This document shows positions 51,775 to 60,180 of a stretch of 64,000 nucleotides of DNA, piece by piece. The number at the start of each line of letters is the position of its first letter. The stretch's first letter is position 1. The stretch spans positions 806,001 to 870,000 of the forward strand of contig NZ_VXLC01000001.1 of the NCBI RefSeq assembly GCF_008704205.1, written 5' to 3'. Both the position numbers and the translations under genes were made by a program. Source of the DNA: Nocardia colli (GTDB taxonomy: Bacteria > Actinomycetota > Actinomycetes > Mycobacteriales > Mycobacteriaceae). The notes beneath the pieces are model-generated. The model was not told the DNA's origin. It did not search any database and was given only the letters and a program-made list of their open reading frames with translations.

Positions 51775-51788
51775 GTGATCCTGATCAC
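51775..51788. promoter_or_regulatory. Perfect 14-bp palindrome at the acyl-CoA dehydrogenase promoter
   Basis: GTGATCCTGATCAC (arms GTGATC/GATCAC) lies 16 bp before the ATG and 6 bp after a -10-like TACACT (51764-51769). That places it around the transcription start, a repressor-type position. Confidence 0.5.
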
Positions 51789-51804
51789 GTCCGAGGAGGA
51801 CATC

Positions 51805-53760
51805 ATGGCGACAGCCGCGAAAGTCGACGCCACCGAAGAACAGGCCCGAGCACTGGTCGAGGAATCTCGCGAAACCACTTGGGCCAAACCATCGTTCGCG
51901 AAGGAGATGTTTCTCGGCAGGTTCCGGCTCGATCTGATCCACCCGTACCCCCAGCCGGGGGCCGCGGACGCCGCCCGCACCGAGGCCTACCTGGCCAGGC
52001 TGCGGCCGTTCTGCGAATCCATCGACGGCCGGGTGATCGAGGCGGAGGGCCGGATCCCGGACGAGTACGTCAAGGGGCTGGCCGAACTCGGCTGCTTCGG
52101 GCTGAAGATTCCGGAATCCTATGGCGGGCAGGGGCTTTCCCAGTTCGGCTACAACCGCGCGCTGATGCTGGTCGGCTCGGCCCACCCGAGTCTCGGCGTG
52201 CTGCTCTCGGCGCATCAGTCGATCGGCGTGCCGGAACCGCTGAAGCTGGCCGGCACCGACGAGCAGAAGGCGGAGTTCCTGCCGCGCTGTGCCGCCGGCG
52301 CGGTCAGCGCGTTCCTGCTCACCGAGCCCGACGTCGGCTCCGACCCGGCCCGGATGGCGAGCACCGCGACCCCGATCGAGGACGGAACGGCCTACGAGCT
52401 CAACGGCGTCAAGCTCTGGACCACCAACGGTGTGGTCGCCGAGCTGCTGGTGGTGATGGCCAGGGTGCCGAAGAGCGAGGGGCATCGCGGCGGCATCTCC
52501 GCGTTCGTGGTCGAGGCCGACTCGCCGGGCATCACGGTGGAGCGGCGCAACGCGTTCATGGGCCTGCGCGGCATCGAGAACGGCGTCACCAGGATGCACA
52601 ACGTGCGGGTGCCGCGGGCCAATCTCATCGGCCGCGAGGGTGACGGCCTGAAGATCGCGCTCACCACGCTCAACGCGGGGCGGCTGGCCATCCCGGCGCT
52701 GTGCACGGCGTCGGCGAAGTGGTCGCTGAAGATCGCCAGGGAGTGGAGCACCGAGCGGGTGCAGTGGGGCAAGCCGGTCGGCGAGCACGAGGCGGTCGGC
52801 CAGAAGATCTCCTTCATCGCCGCAACCACTTACGCGCTCGAGGCGGCGCTCGACCTGTCCGCCGCCATGTGCGACGAGGCGCGCAACGACATCCGGATCG
52901 AGGCGGCGCTGGCCAAACTCTGGGCCAGCGAGATGAGCTGCACCATCGCCGACGAGCTGGTGCAGATCCGCGGCGGTCGCGGCTACGAGACGGCCGCCTC
53001 GCTCGCGGCGCGTGGCGAGCGCGCGGTCGGCGCCGAACAGCTGGTTCGCGATCTGCGGATCAACCGCATCTTCGAGGGTTCCAGCGAGATCATGCGGCTG
53101 CTGATCGCCAGGGAGATGGCCGACGCGCACATGTCCGCAGCGGGCGCGCTGGTCGACCGCAATGCCGAGTTCAAGGACAAGGCGAAGGCCGCGGTCGGCG
53201 CGACCGGCTTCTACGCCAAGTGGTTCCCGCAGCTCGCGGTCGGCTCGGGCACCGTGCCCGCGGCCTATACCGAATTCGGCACGCTGGCAAAGCATCTGCG
53301 GTTCGTCGAACGCAGCTCGCGCAAGCAGGCCAGGTCCCTGATGTACGCGATGGGCCGCTGGCAGGCCGGTTTGGAGTACAAGCAGAACTTCCTCGGCCGG
53401 ATCGTCGACATCGGCGCCGAGCTGTTCGCCATGTCCGCGTCCTGCATGCGGGCCCAGGCCCTGCGCACCGCGGGCGCGCCGGAGGCCACCGCCGCGACCG
53501 AACTCGCGGACGCCTTCTGCAAACAGTCCCGAGTCCGGATCCGCAGACTGTTCGACGCACTCTGGGACAACACCGACGACGACGACCGCACCCTCTCCCG
53601 CGGCGTCCTCACCGGCCGCTACACCTGGCTGGAAGAAGGCGTCTTCGACCCGAGCGAAGGCACCGGCCCCTGGATCGCCGAATGGCAACTAGGCCCGTCC
53701 ACCGAACAAAACCTCCTCCGCCCCTTCCTCCCCTCCACCCGCAGCCCCTCCACCCCCTGA
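51805..53760 (+). CDS. Acyl-CoA dehydrogenase (FadE-type, long form)
   Basis: Protein of 651 aa from ATG 51805 after CGAGGAGGACATC. The core (about 60-440) has LTEPDVGSDPARM, YELNGVKLWTTNG, GLRGIENGVTRMHNVRVP and IRGGRGYETAASL. The catalytic Glu is in RIFEGSSEIMRLL. A C-terminal extension of about 180 helical residues (KAKAAVGATGFYAKWFP, then VDIGAELFAMSASCMRAQAL) marks the VLCAD-like long form. FAD enzyme of beta-oxidation introducing the alpha-beta double bond; its substrates are probably long chains. The palindrome upstream suggests specific control. Confidence 0.9.
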   Translation: MATAAKVDATEEQARALVEESRETTWAKPSFAKEMFLGRFRLDLIHPYPQPGAADAARTEAYLARLRPFCESIDGRVIEAEGRIPDEYVKGLAELGCFGLKIPESYGGQGLSQFGYNRALMLVGSAHPSLGVLLSAHQSIGVPEPLKLAGTDEQKAEFLPRCAAGAVSAFLLTEPDVGSDPARMASTATPIEDGTAYELNGVKLWTTNGVVAELLVVMARVPKSEGHRGGISAFVVEADSPGITVERRNAFMGLRGIENGVTRMHNVRVPRANLIGREGDGLKIALTTLNAGRLAIPALCTASAKWSLKIAREWSTERVQWGKPVGEHEAVGQKISFIAATTYALEAALDLSAAMCDEARNDIRIEAALAKLWASEMSCTIADELVQIRGGRGYETAASLAARGERAVGAEQLVRDLRINRIFEGSSEIMRLLIAREMADAHMSAAGALVDRNAEFKDKAKAAVGATGFYAKWFPQLAVGSGTVPAAYTEFGTLAKHLRFVERSSRKQARSLMYAMGRWQAGLEYKQNFLGRIVDIGAELFAMSASCMRAQALRTAGAPEATAATELADAFCKQSRVRIRRLFDALWDNTDDDDRTLSRGVLTGRYTWLEEGVFDPSEGTGPWIAEWQLGPSTEQNLLRPFLPSTRSPSTP

Positions 53761-53775
53761 CCGGACACAGTCGGC

Positions 53776-53833
53776 CACCCACCGGACGTCACGTCCCGAA
53801 CAGCTCCACCACCGACGTGACGTCCGGCGGGTG
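53776..53833 (+). terminator. Long hairpin terminator of the acyl-CoA dehydrogenase gene
   Basis: A 20-bp stem with one mismatch (CACCCACCGGACGTCACGTC against GACGTGACGTCCGGCGGGTG) and an 18-nt loop lies 15 bp after the stop and is followed by CCTTTGT. Unusually long and strong. Confidence 0.75.
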
Positions 53834-54188
53834 CCTTTGTCAGGTGAATATCTGACAGTATCGGTGAATCACTAGATAGTCGTAGATTTTCATGACGGGG
53901 CGGAGTGGCCACTCGGTAGCCAAATCTAGGGAACTCTAGAAAACCCGATCGACAGCCCGATACTCGGCAAGCGACGACCGATCATGGGCTTCTATCGGAA
54001 TCTAGGGTGTGCCTTAGTGATTCGTAGATTCTGCGGTGGAGGGTGGTTGGCGGGGGTGTGGGTACATCGCGTGCATCGGTTGGGCAACTTGTGCATAACG
54101 CCAGGTATGGGGTGGTAACGCGGGGGAAATGTATATCGACAACCGGGCAAGAACGCTCCGCAAGGATGCACCCTCCTAGGAGGACGTC
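53834..54188. other. Intergenic region with repeated TCTAG/TAGATT blocks
   Basis: No gene. It holds CACTAGATAG and CGTAGATT around 53866-53890, AATCTAGGGAACTCTAGAA around 53931-53950, and a 7-bp inverted repeat GAATCTA-20 nt-TAGATTC at 53998-54031. The 3' end carries CCTCCTAGGAGG (54172-54183), whose right half is the ribosome site of the next gene. Confidence 0.5.
53998..54031. promoter_or_regulatory. GAATCTA/TAGATTC inverted repeat
   Basis: Perfect 7-bp arms separated by 20 nt, upstream of the alpha/beta hydrolase gene. The flanks ATCTAGGGTGTGCC and CGTAGATTC resemble the element at 50398-50417 (ATCTAGGACACGCC, CGTAGATTC). Confidence 0.45.
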
Positions 54189-55154
54189 ATGTCCACGACG
54201 ATCGCCCGCTGCGCCGCCGATTACGACGGTCACCGTGTCACGGTGTCGGCCGAGGACGGGATCCCCATCGCGGTTCGCACGTTCGGGATCGAAGCCGCGT
54301 CCCTGACCGTGGTTTTCGTGCACGGTCATTGCCTGCGCACCGAATCCTGGTCGTTCCTGCGTGATCAACTGCTGCGGCAGTGGGGGGCCGAGACCCGGAT
54401 GGTGTTCTACGACCATCGCGGGCACGGCGAATCCGGACAGGCCGACCCGTCGACGTACACCATCGACCAGCTCGGGCGCGATCTCGACACCGTGCTGCGG
54501 ACGGTCGCGCCGACCGGGCCGGTGATCCTGGTCGGGCATTCGATGGGCGCGATGGTGGTGCTGGCCTACTCCCGGCTGTTCCCGGAGAACATCGGCACCC
54601 GGGTGGTCGGCGTCGGCCTGATCGCGGGCGCCGCGAACGGGCTCACCGAGGTGGGGCTCGGCCGGTTCCTCAAGCGGCGAGCGGTGAACTCGCTGCAGGT
54701 GGCGGTGGTTCGCGCGCCGCGGGTCATGCAGGGCTCGAAGCGGATGTCGCGCCGGATCTTCGAACCGATCATGCGCGCGGCGAATTCCGGGACCCGGCGG
54801 GTGAATCCGCGCATGGTCGCGGTCGCCACGGCCATGCTGAACGACACCCCGCTGCTGACCATGTCGAGCTTCCTCGCCTCGCTGATCACCTTCGACGAGA
54901 CGGCGACGCTGCACCGGCTCGGCGGCATCCCGGCGCTGGTGCTCGCGGGCACCGCGGACATCGTGGTGCCGTTCACGCACTCGGTGGTGCTGGCCTCGCA
55001 GCTGGCCGGCTCGCGGCTGGTTCCGCTCGAGGGCGCGGGGCACAGCGTGATCTTCGAACGGGCCGAAGAGGTCGCGCTGTCCATCGTCGGATGGGTCGAT
55101 CAGGTCGTCACCGGACTGCGCGGGCAAGGGCCGGAGTACGCCGTCGCCGGATGA
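54189..55154 (+). CDS. Alpha/beta hydrolase
   Basis: Protein of 321 aa. Nucleophile Ser118 in LVGHSMGAM, oxyanion VFVHGHCLR, acid Asp in LVLAGTADIVVPF and His in EGAGHSVIFE complete the triad. The YDHRGHGESG loop is typical of epoxide-hydrolase/esterase-like members. The cap region is basic (FLKRRAVNS, GSKRMSRRIFEP). Substrate unknown. AGGAGG is positioned ideally before the ATG and is part of a 12-bp palindrome. Confidence 0.85.
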   Translation: MSTTIARCAADYDGHRVTVSAEDGIPIAVRTFGIEAASLTVVFVHGHCLRTESWSFLRDQLLRQWGAETRMVFYDHRGHGESGQADPSTYTIDQLGRDLDTVLRTVAPTGPVILVGHSMGAMVVLAYSRLFPENIGTRVVGVGLIAGAANGLTEVGLGRFLKRRAVNSLQVAVVRAPRVMQGSKRMSRRIFEPIMRAANSGTRRVNPRMVAVATAMLNDTPLLTMSSFLASLITFDETATLHRLGGIPALVLAGTADIVVPFTHSVVLASQLAGSRLVPLEGAGHSVIFERAEEVALSIVGWVDQVVTGLRGQGPEYAVAG

Positions 55155-55411
55155 ATGCTGGGCGGCGCGCGATCACCGAAGTTGACCGATCGGTGGTTCA
55201 CACCAAGCGCGCCGGCCGACTACGAGCAACACTTGGGCGAACTGCCGAAGATTCGCAGCTGACGAGCCAGATCTGAATTCTTTCTGTACTGTGTTAAAGA
55301 TCACGTTGTGTGGTGAGTCACACGGCTTGGTGCAGCGCGCTTCCAGGCAGACCATGGAAGTACCCGTTACCCACCGAGTTCGCATGTCTGCCAGGAACAC
55401 AGGAGGTATCG

Positions 55412-55699
55412 ATGACACGCAGCGAAATCGCGGAACTCCGCTACACGGTCGGCCAGCTCCGGCAATCCATCGGCGCACTGCGCAGCCACTACGGCGACGC
55501 CAATATGGTGCGGCGGCTGGAGAACGACCTCGAGCGGCTCGTCATCGACGCCGACGAGCTCGAGCAGTCGCCGCCGCCGGAAATCCGGCGCCGTCCGCAA
55601 GACACCATCTACGTCCCGGACAGCAAGTCCGACGAGGCGGCCTGGATGGGTGCGCAGGACGAGGGCCTGGGCTTCCACTCGCGCCCGCGGACCGAATAG
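55412..55699 (+). CDS. Conserved hypothetical coiled-coil protein
   Basis: Protein of 95 aa from ATG 55412 after ACAGGAGGTATCG. Residues about 1-50 form a heptad pattern (SEIAELRYTVGQLRQSIGAL and MVRRLENDLERLVIDADEL), followed by a Pro/Arg-rich linker and DTIYVPDSKSDEAAW. No known domain. Monocistronic, ending in a clear terminator shared with the convergent thiolase. Confidence 0.7.
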   Translation: MTRSEIAELRYTVGQLRQSIGALRSHYGDANMVRRLENDLERLVIDADELEQSPPPEIRRRPQDTIYVPDSKSDEAAWMGAQDEGLGFHSRPRTE

Positions 55700-55710
55700 C
55701 CCGAAACCCG

Positions 55711-55752
55711 ACTTCGCGGGCCCGCGCCGTGCCGGTGGGTCCGCGAAGTTCT
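55711..55752. terminator. Hairpin terminator between convergent genes
   Basis: ACTTCGCGGGCCC / GGGTCCGCGAAGT pair over 13 positions with one mismatch, loop 13 nt, between the stops at 55699 and 55762. Confidence 0.7.
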
Positions 55753-55761
55753 GTCCGAGGG

Positions 55762-56985
55762 TCAGGCGCGGTGCTTGCCGAACCGACGGTTCGGCCGAGC
55801 GCCGTGGAACCGCGCCCCGCGCGGAGTCTCGACGATCGGGGCCGACCCGGCCGATTCGAACAACGCCGCGATGCCGTGGTCATGGCCGAGCGCGATCGCC
55901 TCCAGGCCGTAGTTGCCGCCGGTCCGTGCGAGCTCGTGCAGCATCGTGGTCATGATCCGCAGGCCGGTGGCGCCCACCGGATGACCGAGGGCGATGGCCG
56001 AGCCGTTCACATTGAGCCGGTCGCTCGGATCGAAATCCCACTCCTTGGCCAGCGCAAGCACTTCCACCGCGAAACCCTCGTTGATCTCGACCAGATCGAT
56101 ATCGTCCAGGTCGATCCCGGTCCGGCCGAGCAGCTTCGCCACCGCCGGCGCCGCACCGAGCGACGCGGTCGGCGAATCACATCCGGCCGCGGCCCAGCCG
56201 ACCAGATACGCCATCGGGGTCAGGCCGAGATCGACGAGCCGGTCCTCCGCGACGACCAGGCAGGCCGACGCGCCGTGCCGATGCGCACTCATATTGCCCG
56301 CGGTGACCACACCGTTCACCAGCAGCGGTCGCAACGCGGCCAACGTGTAGGTGGAGACGTCGTCGCGCAGCCCTTCGTCCCGCAGAATCCGGTGTCCGCC
56401 AGTGCCTTCCAGACCCGGGTCGGCCCAACCCGGCTCGTCCACCACACCGACCGGAATCACCTCGGCGGCGAAGGTTCCCTGCCGCCAGGCGCGCGCGGCC
56501 TTGCGATGACTGGCCACGGCGAACTCGTCGGCTTCGGTCCGGCTGATGCCGTAATAGCGGGCAACGTCCTCGGCATTCAGTACATCGGAGCGGCTGGCCG
56601 ATTCCCCGTGGCAGGCAACGGCATCCGCGGCGCACTCCACGCCGCCGGCCACCACGACATCGGCCGCGCCGGTCTGCACCATCATGGCCGCGGTGATCAC
56701 CGCCTGCAGCCCGCTGCCACAGCGCCGATCGGTCAGAAATCCGGGCACGGCGAACGGCAGACCCGCACCGCGCGCGGCCAGCCTGCTCAACTCCGGACCG
56801 GTAGCCAGACCGCCGTCGATGCATGCCATCGCGACGTCCTCGATGCGCATCGGATCGATTCCGGAGCGTTCGATCACCGCCGACAGCACCGTCGAAGCCA
56901 TCCATTCCGGCGGCATTCCGGACAGCGCACCCCCTTCGATCCCACTCGGCGTACGCACCGGCGCAACGATCGCGGCTCTTCTCAT
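55762..56985 (-). CDS. Thiolase-family protein (acetyl-CoA acyltransferase-like) missing the second catalytic Cys
   Basis: Protein of 407 aa from ATG 56985 after AAGGAG. The acylated Cys89 is in DRRCGSGLQAVI, NEGFAVE stands for NEAFA, and GHPVGATG carries the active-site His. The final motif that is normally CxGxG reads EAIALGHDHG, so the general-base Cys is replaced by Ala. Condensation or thiolysis may be impaired or use another base; sterol-carrier/SCP2-like thiolases also vary here. Not in an operon with other beta-oxidation genes; convergent with the coiled-coil gene. Confidence 0.8.
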   Translation of the reverse strand: MRRAAIVAPVRTPSGIEGGALSGMPPEWMASTVLSAVIERSGIDPMRIEDVAMACIDGGLATGPELSRLAARGAGLPFAVPGFLTDRRCGSGLQAVITAAMMVQTGAADVVVAGGVECAADAVACHGESASRSDVLNAEDVARYYGISRTEADEFAVASHRKAARAWRQGTFAAEVIPVGVVDEPGWADPGLEGTGGHRILRDEGLRDDVSTYTLAALRPLLVNGVVTAGNMSAHRHGASACLVVAEDRLVDLGLTPMAYLVGWAAAGCDSPTASLGAAPAVAKLLGRTGIDLDDIDLVEINEGFAVEVLALAKEWDFDPSDRLNVNGSAIALGHPVGATGLRIMTTMLHELARTGGNYGLEAIALGHDHGIAALFESAGSAPIVETPRGARFHGARPNRRFGKHRA

Positions 56986-57338
56986 CTTGGTGCTCCTTCC
57001 CCCGGCCAAGCCCGGCGCAGACGTGGGTATCAGCGCACGTCAGCGGGTACATCTCGGGAGAAGATCACCACAAATATGTTGCCTCCGTGTGACAACCGGC
57101 GCGTCGCAATTTCGACTTCAGGTTTCGTTTAGCCGGACGGCGCTCGAATGCTGTTCTGGTTTAGTCGAGTTCGAAGAGTTTGCGGTCGGTTCACCGCTCG
57201 ACGGAGACGGTTGAAACGACAGCCAATGTGGCGCAAATCACGGGCATTCACCCCAACCCGGTATGCCGGGACCCCGCTCGAGCGATAGCGGGGGTGTCGT
57301 ATGGTGCTGGGCATCACATTCAATTTGCGGAGGTATCG
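56986..57338. other. Divergent promoter region of thiolase and sdh operon
   Basis: No gene. Two adjacent small hairpins, CCCGG-TATG-CCGGG (57257-57270) and CCCCGCT/AGCGGGG (57272-57278 with 57287-57293), directly precede a -10-like TATGGT (about 57300-57305) for the sdh operon. They could be a regulator-binding site. Confidence 0.45.
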
Positions 57339-57380
57339 ATGACCAACCGCACAGCAGATCAGCGAGGCATCCACCTGTGA
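57339..57380 (+). CDS. 13-codon leader ORF coupled to sdhC
   Basis: ATG 57339 follows a strong GCGGAGGTATCG ribosome site and encodes MTNRTADQRGIHL. Its TGA stop overlaps the GTG start of the sdhC-like gene (GTGA). The sdhC-like gene itself has only a weak GAGG, so the leader ORF probably delivers ribosomes to it by termination-reinitiation. No run of rare codons or of one amino acid suggests attenuation. Confidence 0.55.
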   Translation: MTNRTADQRGIHL

Positions 57381-58207
57381 GTGCCGCACCGACCACCACC
57401 CCGGAAACGGGGACCGGTGTCTTCAGCAAGACCAGGGCCCGAATCTCCGAACGCACGCTACGCACCGACCGATGGTGGGTTCCACCGCTGGTCACGGTGC
57501 TCGGCCTGGGTGCGTTCGTCATCTACGCGACGATCAGATCCTATGTGCGAACGGCATATTGGGTTCCGGACTACCACTACCTGACGCCGTTCTACTCACC
57601 GTGCCTGAGCACCTCGTGCGTCGAGGGCGCCAGCCACTTCGGCACGCCGTTCGGCGATCTGCCCACGATCATTCCGCTCGGCTTCGTGGTGCTGCCGTTC
57701 CTGCTCGGCTTCCGGCTGACCTGCTACTACTACCGCAAGGCCTACTACCGGGCCGTGTGGTTCTCCCCGCCGGCCTGCGCGGTCGCCGAGCCGCACGCCA
57801 AGTACACCGGCGAGACCCGGCTGCCGCTGATCATCCAGAACGCGCACCGCTACTTCTTCTATGTGGCCATTGTGGTTTCGGTGATCAACACCTACGACGC
57901 GGCCGTCGCGTTCCACGGCAAGGACGGCGGCTTCGGTCTCGGCCTCGGCAACTTCGTGCTGTGGCTCAACGTGATCCTGCTGTGGGCGTACACGTTGTCC
58001 TGCCATTCCTGCCGGCACATCGCGGGCGGACGGCTCAAGCACTTCTCCGCCCACCCGGTGCGCTACTGGTTCTGGACCCAGGTCTCCAAACTGAACACCC
58101 GGCACATGGCCCTGGCCTGGACCACCCTCGGCACGCTCGTGCTGACCGACTTCTACGTCATGTTGGTTGCCAGCAAGACGATTTCGGACTTGCGGTTCAT
58201 CAACTGA
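57377..58207 (+). CDS. sdhC: Succinate dehydrogenase Sdh1-type membrane subunit
   Basis: Protein of 276 aa with about five membrane helices (near 33-53, 90-112, 148-168, 188-208 and 240-260). It carries several Cys/His-rich segments (SPCLSTSCVEGASH, LSCHSCRHIAGG). Order and sizes (276, 646 and 248 aa) match the mycobacterial Sdh1 operon, Rv0249c-Rv0248c-Rv0247c. The subunit anchors the flavoprotein/iron-sulfur pair and passes electrons to quinone; conserved His residues such as in NAHRYFFY are candidate haem ligands. Start and translation are coupled to the 13-codon leader ORF. Confidence 0.8.
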   Translation: MSAAPTTTPETGTGVFSKTRARISERTLRTDRWWVPPLVTVLGLGAFVIYATIRSYVRTAYWVPDYHYLTPFYSPCLSTSCVEGASHFGTPFGDLPTIIPLGFVVLPFLLGFRLTCYYYRKAYYRAVWFSPPACAVAEPHAKYTGETRLPLIIQNAHRYFFYVAIVVSVINTYDAAVAFHGKDGGFGLGLGNFVLWLNVILLWAYTLSCHSCRHIAGGRLKHFSAHPVRYWFWTQVSKLNTRHMALAWTTLGTLVLTDFYVMLVASKTISDLRFIN

Positions 58208-58237
58208 TCCGCCCCAACCCCAGGAGTATTCGCGGCC

Positions 58238-60178
58238 ATGCCAGAAGTGGAACGGCACAAGTACGACGTCGTCGTCATCGGGGCCGGTGGCGCAGGATTG
58301 CGCGCGGTGATCGAGGCCAGAGAACACGGTCACTCCGTCGCGGTGGTGTGCAAATCCTTGTTCGGCAAGGCGCACACCGTGATGGCCGAGGGCGGTTGCG
58401 CCGCCTCGATGGGCAATGCCAACGAAAAGGACAACTGGCAAACGCATTTCAAGGACACGATGCGTGGCGGCAAGTTCCTGAACAACTGGCGCATGGCCGA
58501 ACTGCATGCCCAGGAGGCGCCCGACCGGGTGTGGGAACTGGAAACCTATGGGGCACTGTTCGATCGGACCGCCGACGGCCGGATCAGCCAGCGCAACTTC
58601 GGCGGCCACACCTACCCGCGGCTGGCGCACGTCGGTGACCGCACCGGCCTGGAGATCATCCGCACCATGCAGCAGAAGATCGTCTCGCTGCAGCAGGAGG
58701 ATTTCGCCGCGACCGGCGACTACGAGTCGCGGATCAAGGTCTTCTCCGAGTGCACCATCACCGAGCTGCTCAAGGACGGCGACCGGATCTCCGGCGCGTT
58801 CGGCTACTGGCGCGAATCCGGCCGTTTCATCCTGTTCGAAACGCCCGCAGTGGTTTTGGCGACCGGCGGCATCGGCAAGTCGTACAAGGTGACCTCGAAC
58901 TCCTGGGAGTACACCGGCGACGGCCACGCGCTCGCGCTGCGCGCCGGGGCCACGCTGATCAACATGGAATTCCTGCAGTTCCACCCGACCGGCATGGTCT
59001 GGCCGCCCAGCGTCAAGGGCATCCTGGTCACCGAGGGGGTGCGCGGCGACGGCGGCGTGCTCAAGAACACCGACGGCAAGCGGTTCATGTTCGACTACAT
59101 CCCGCCGGTGTTCAAGGGGCAGTACGCCGAGACCGAGGAGGAGGCCGATCAGTGGTTGCGCGACAACGACTCCGCGCGCCGAACCCCTGACCTGCTGCCC
59201 CGCGACGAGGTCGCGCGCGCGATCAACGAGGAGGTCAAGGCCGGCCGCGGTACCCCGCACGGCGGCGTCTTCCTCGATATCGCCTCGCGCATGCCCGCCG
59301 ACGAGATCAAGCGCCGCCTGCCGTCCATGCATCACCAGTTCAAAGAGCTGGCGGACGTGGACATCACGGCGGAGCCGATGGAGGTCGGCCCGACCTGTCA
59401 CTACGTGATGGGTGGCGTCGAGGTCGATCCCGACACCGGGGCGGCGACGGTGCCCGGTTTGTTCGCCGCGGGCGAGTGTTCCGGTGGCATGCACGGCTCC
59501 AACCGGCTCGGCGGCAACTCGCTGTCGGACCTGCTGGTGTTCGGCCGCCGGGCGGGCCTCGGCGCCGCCGCGTACGTCGAGCAGCTCGCGGAGCGACCGA
59601 CGATCACCGACGCCGACATCACCGCGGCCGCGAAAATCGCACTGGCGCCGTTCGATCCGCCCACCGAGGGCGCGGGCGAGAACCCCTACACCTTGCACAC
59701 CGACCTGCAGCAGACGATGAACGACCTGGTCGGCATCATCCGCAAGGAGCACGAGGTGCAGGAGGCGCTGACCAAGCTGGCCGAGCTGCGCGCCCGGTTC
59801 AAGCAGGTCACCGTCGAGGGGCACCGCCAGTTCAACCCGGGCTGGCACCTCGCGCTGGACATGGAGAACATGCTGCTGGTCAGCGAGTGCGTCGCGAAGG
59901 CGGCGTTGCTGCGCACCGAGAGTCGCGGCGGGCACACCCGCGACGATCATCCGTCGATGGATCCCGGCTGGCGGCACAAGCTGCTGGTCTGCGCGGTGGA
60001 TCCGAGCACGGCGGGGGAGACCATCCCGGACGTCACGGTGACGCCCAAGGATCAGCTCCCGATGCGGCCGGAACTGCTCGCCCTCTTCGACCTCGGCGAG
60101 CTGGAGAAGTACTACACCCCGGAGGAAATCGCCGGGCATCCGGCGCAGGCCGGGAAATCGACTGAGCGAGAGGCGTAG
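58238..60178 (+). CDS. sdhA: Succinate dehydrogenase / fumarate reductase flavoprotein subunit
   Basis: Protein of 646 aa, the same length as Mtb Rv0248c. FAD-binding GAGGAGLRA (16-24); His46 in KAHTVMAEGG is the usual covalent FAD attachment site; the active-site blocks are QFHPTGM, TEGVRGDGG, and CHYVMGGVEVD with NRLGGNSLSD. Oxidises succinate to fumarate and passes electrons to SdhB. CCAGGAG precedes the ATG. The gap to sdhB is 2 bp. Confidence 0.95.
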   Translation: MPEVERHKYDVVVIGAGGAGLRAVIEAREHGHSVAVVCKSLFGKAHTVMAEGGCAASMGNANEKDNWQTHFKDTMRGGKFLNNWRMAELHAQEAPDRVWELETYGALFDRTADGRISQRNFGGHTYPRLAHVGDRTGLEIIRTMQQKIVSLQQEDFAATGDYESRIKVFSECTITELLKDGDRISGAFGYWRESGRFILFETPAVVLATGGIGKSYKVTSNSWEYTGDGHALALRAGATLINMEFLQFHPTGMVWPPSVKGILVTEGVRGDGGVLKNTDGKRFMFDYIPPVFKGQYAETEEEADQWLRDNDSARRTPDLLPRDEVARAINEEVKAGRGTPHGGVFLDIASRMPADEIKRRLPSMHHQFKELADVDITAEPMEVGPTCHYVMGGVEVDPDTGAATVPGLFAAGECSGGMHGSNRLGGNSLSDLLVFGRRAGLGAAAYVEQLAERPTITDADITAAAKIALAPFDPPTEGAGENPYTLHTDLQQTMNDLVGIIRKEHEVQEALTKLAELRARFKQVTVEGHRQFNPGWHLALDMENMLLVSECVAKAALLRTESRGGHTRDDHPSMDPGWRHKLLVCAVDPSTAGETIPDVTVTPKDQLPMRPELLALFDLGELEKYYTPEEIAGHPAQAGKSTEREA

Positions 60179-60180
60179 CG

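Noticed and set aside
57596..60139. 847-codon open frame antisense to sdhC/sdhA
   Set aside because: The sense strand carries complete SdhA motifs; the antisense product has only low-complexity His/Arg/Gly-rich sequence.
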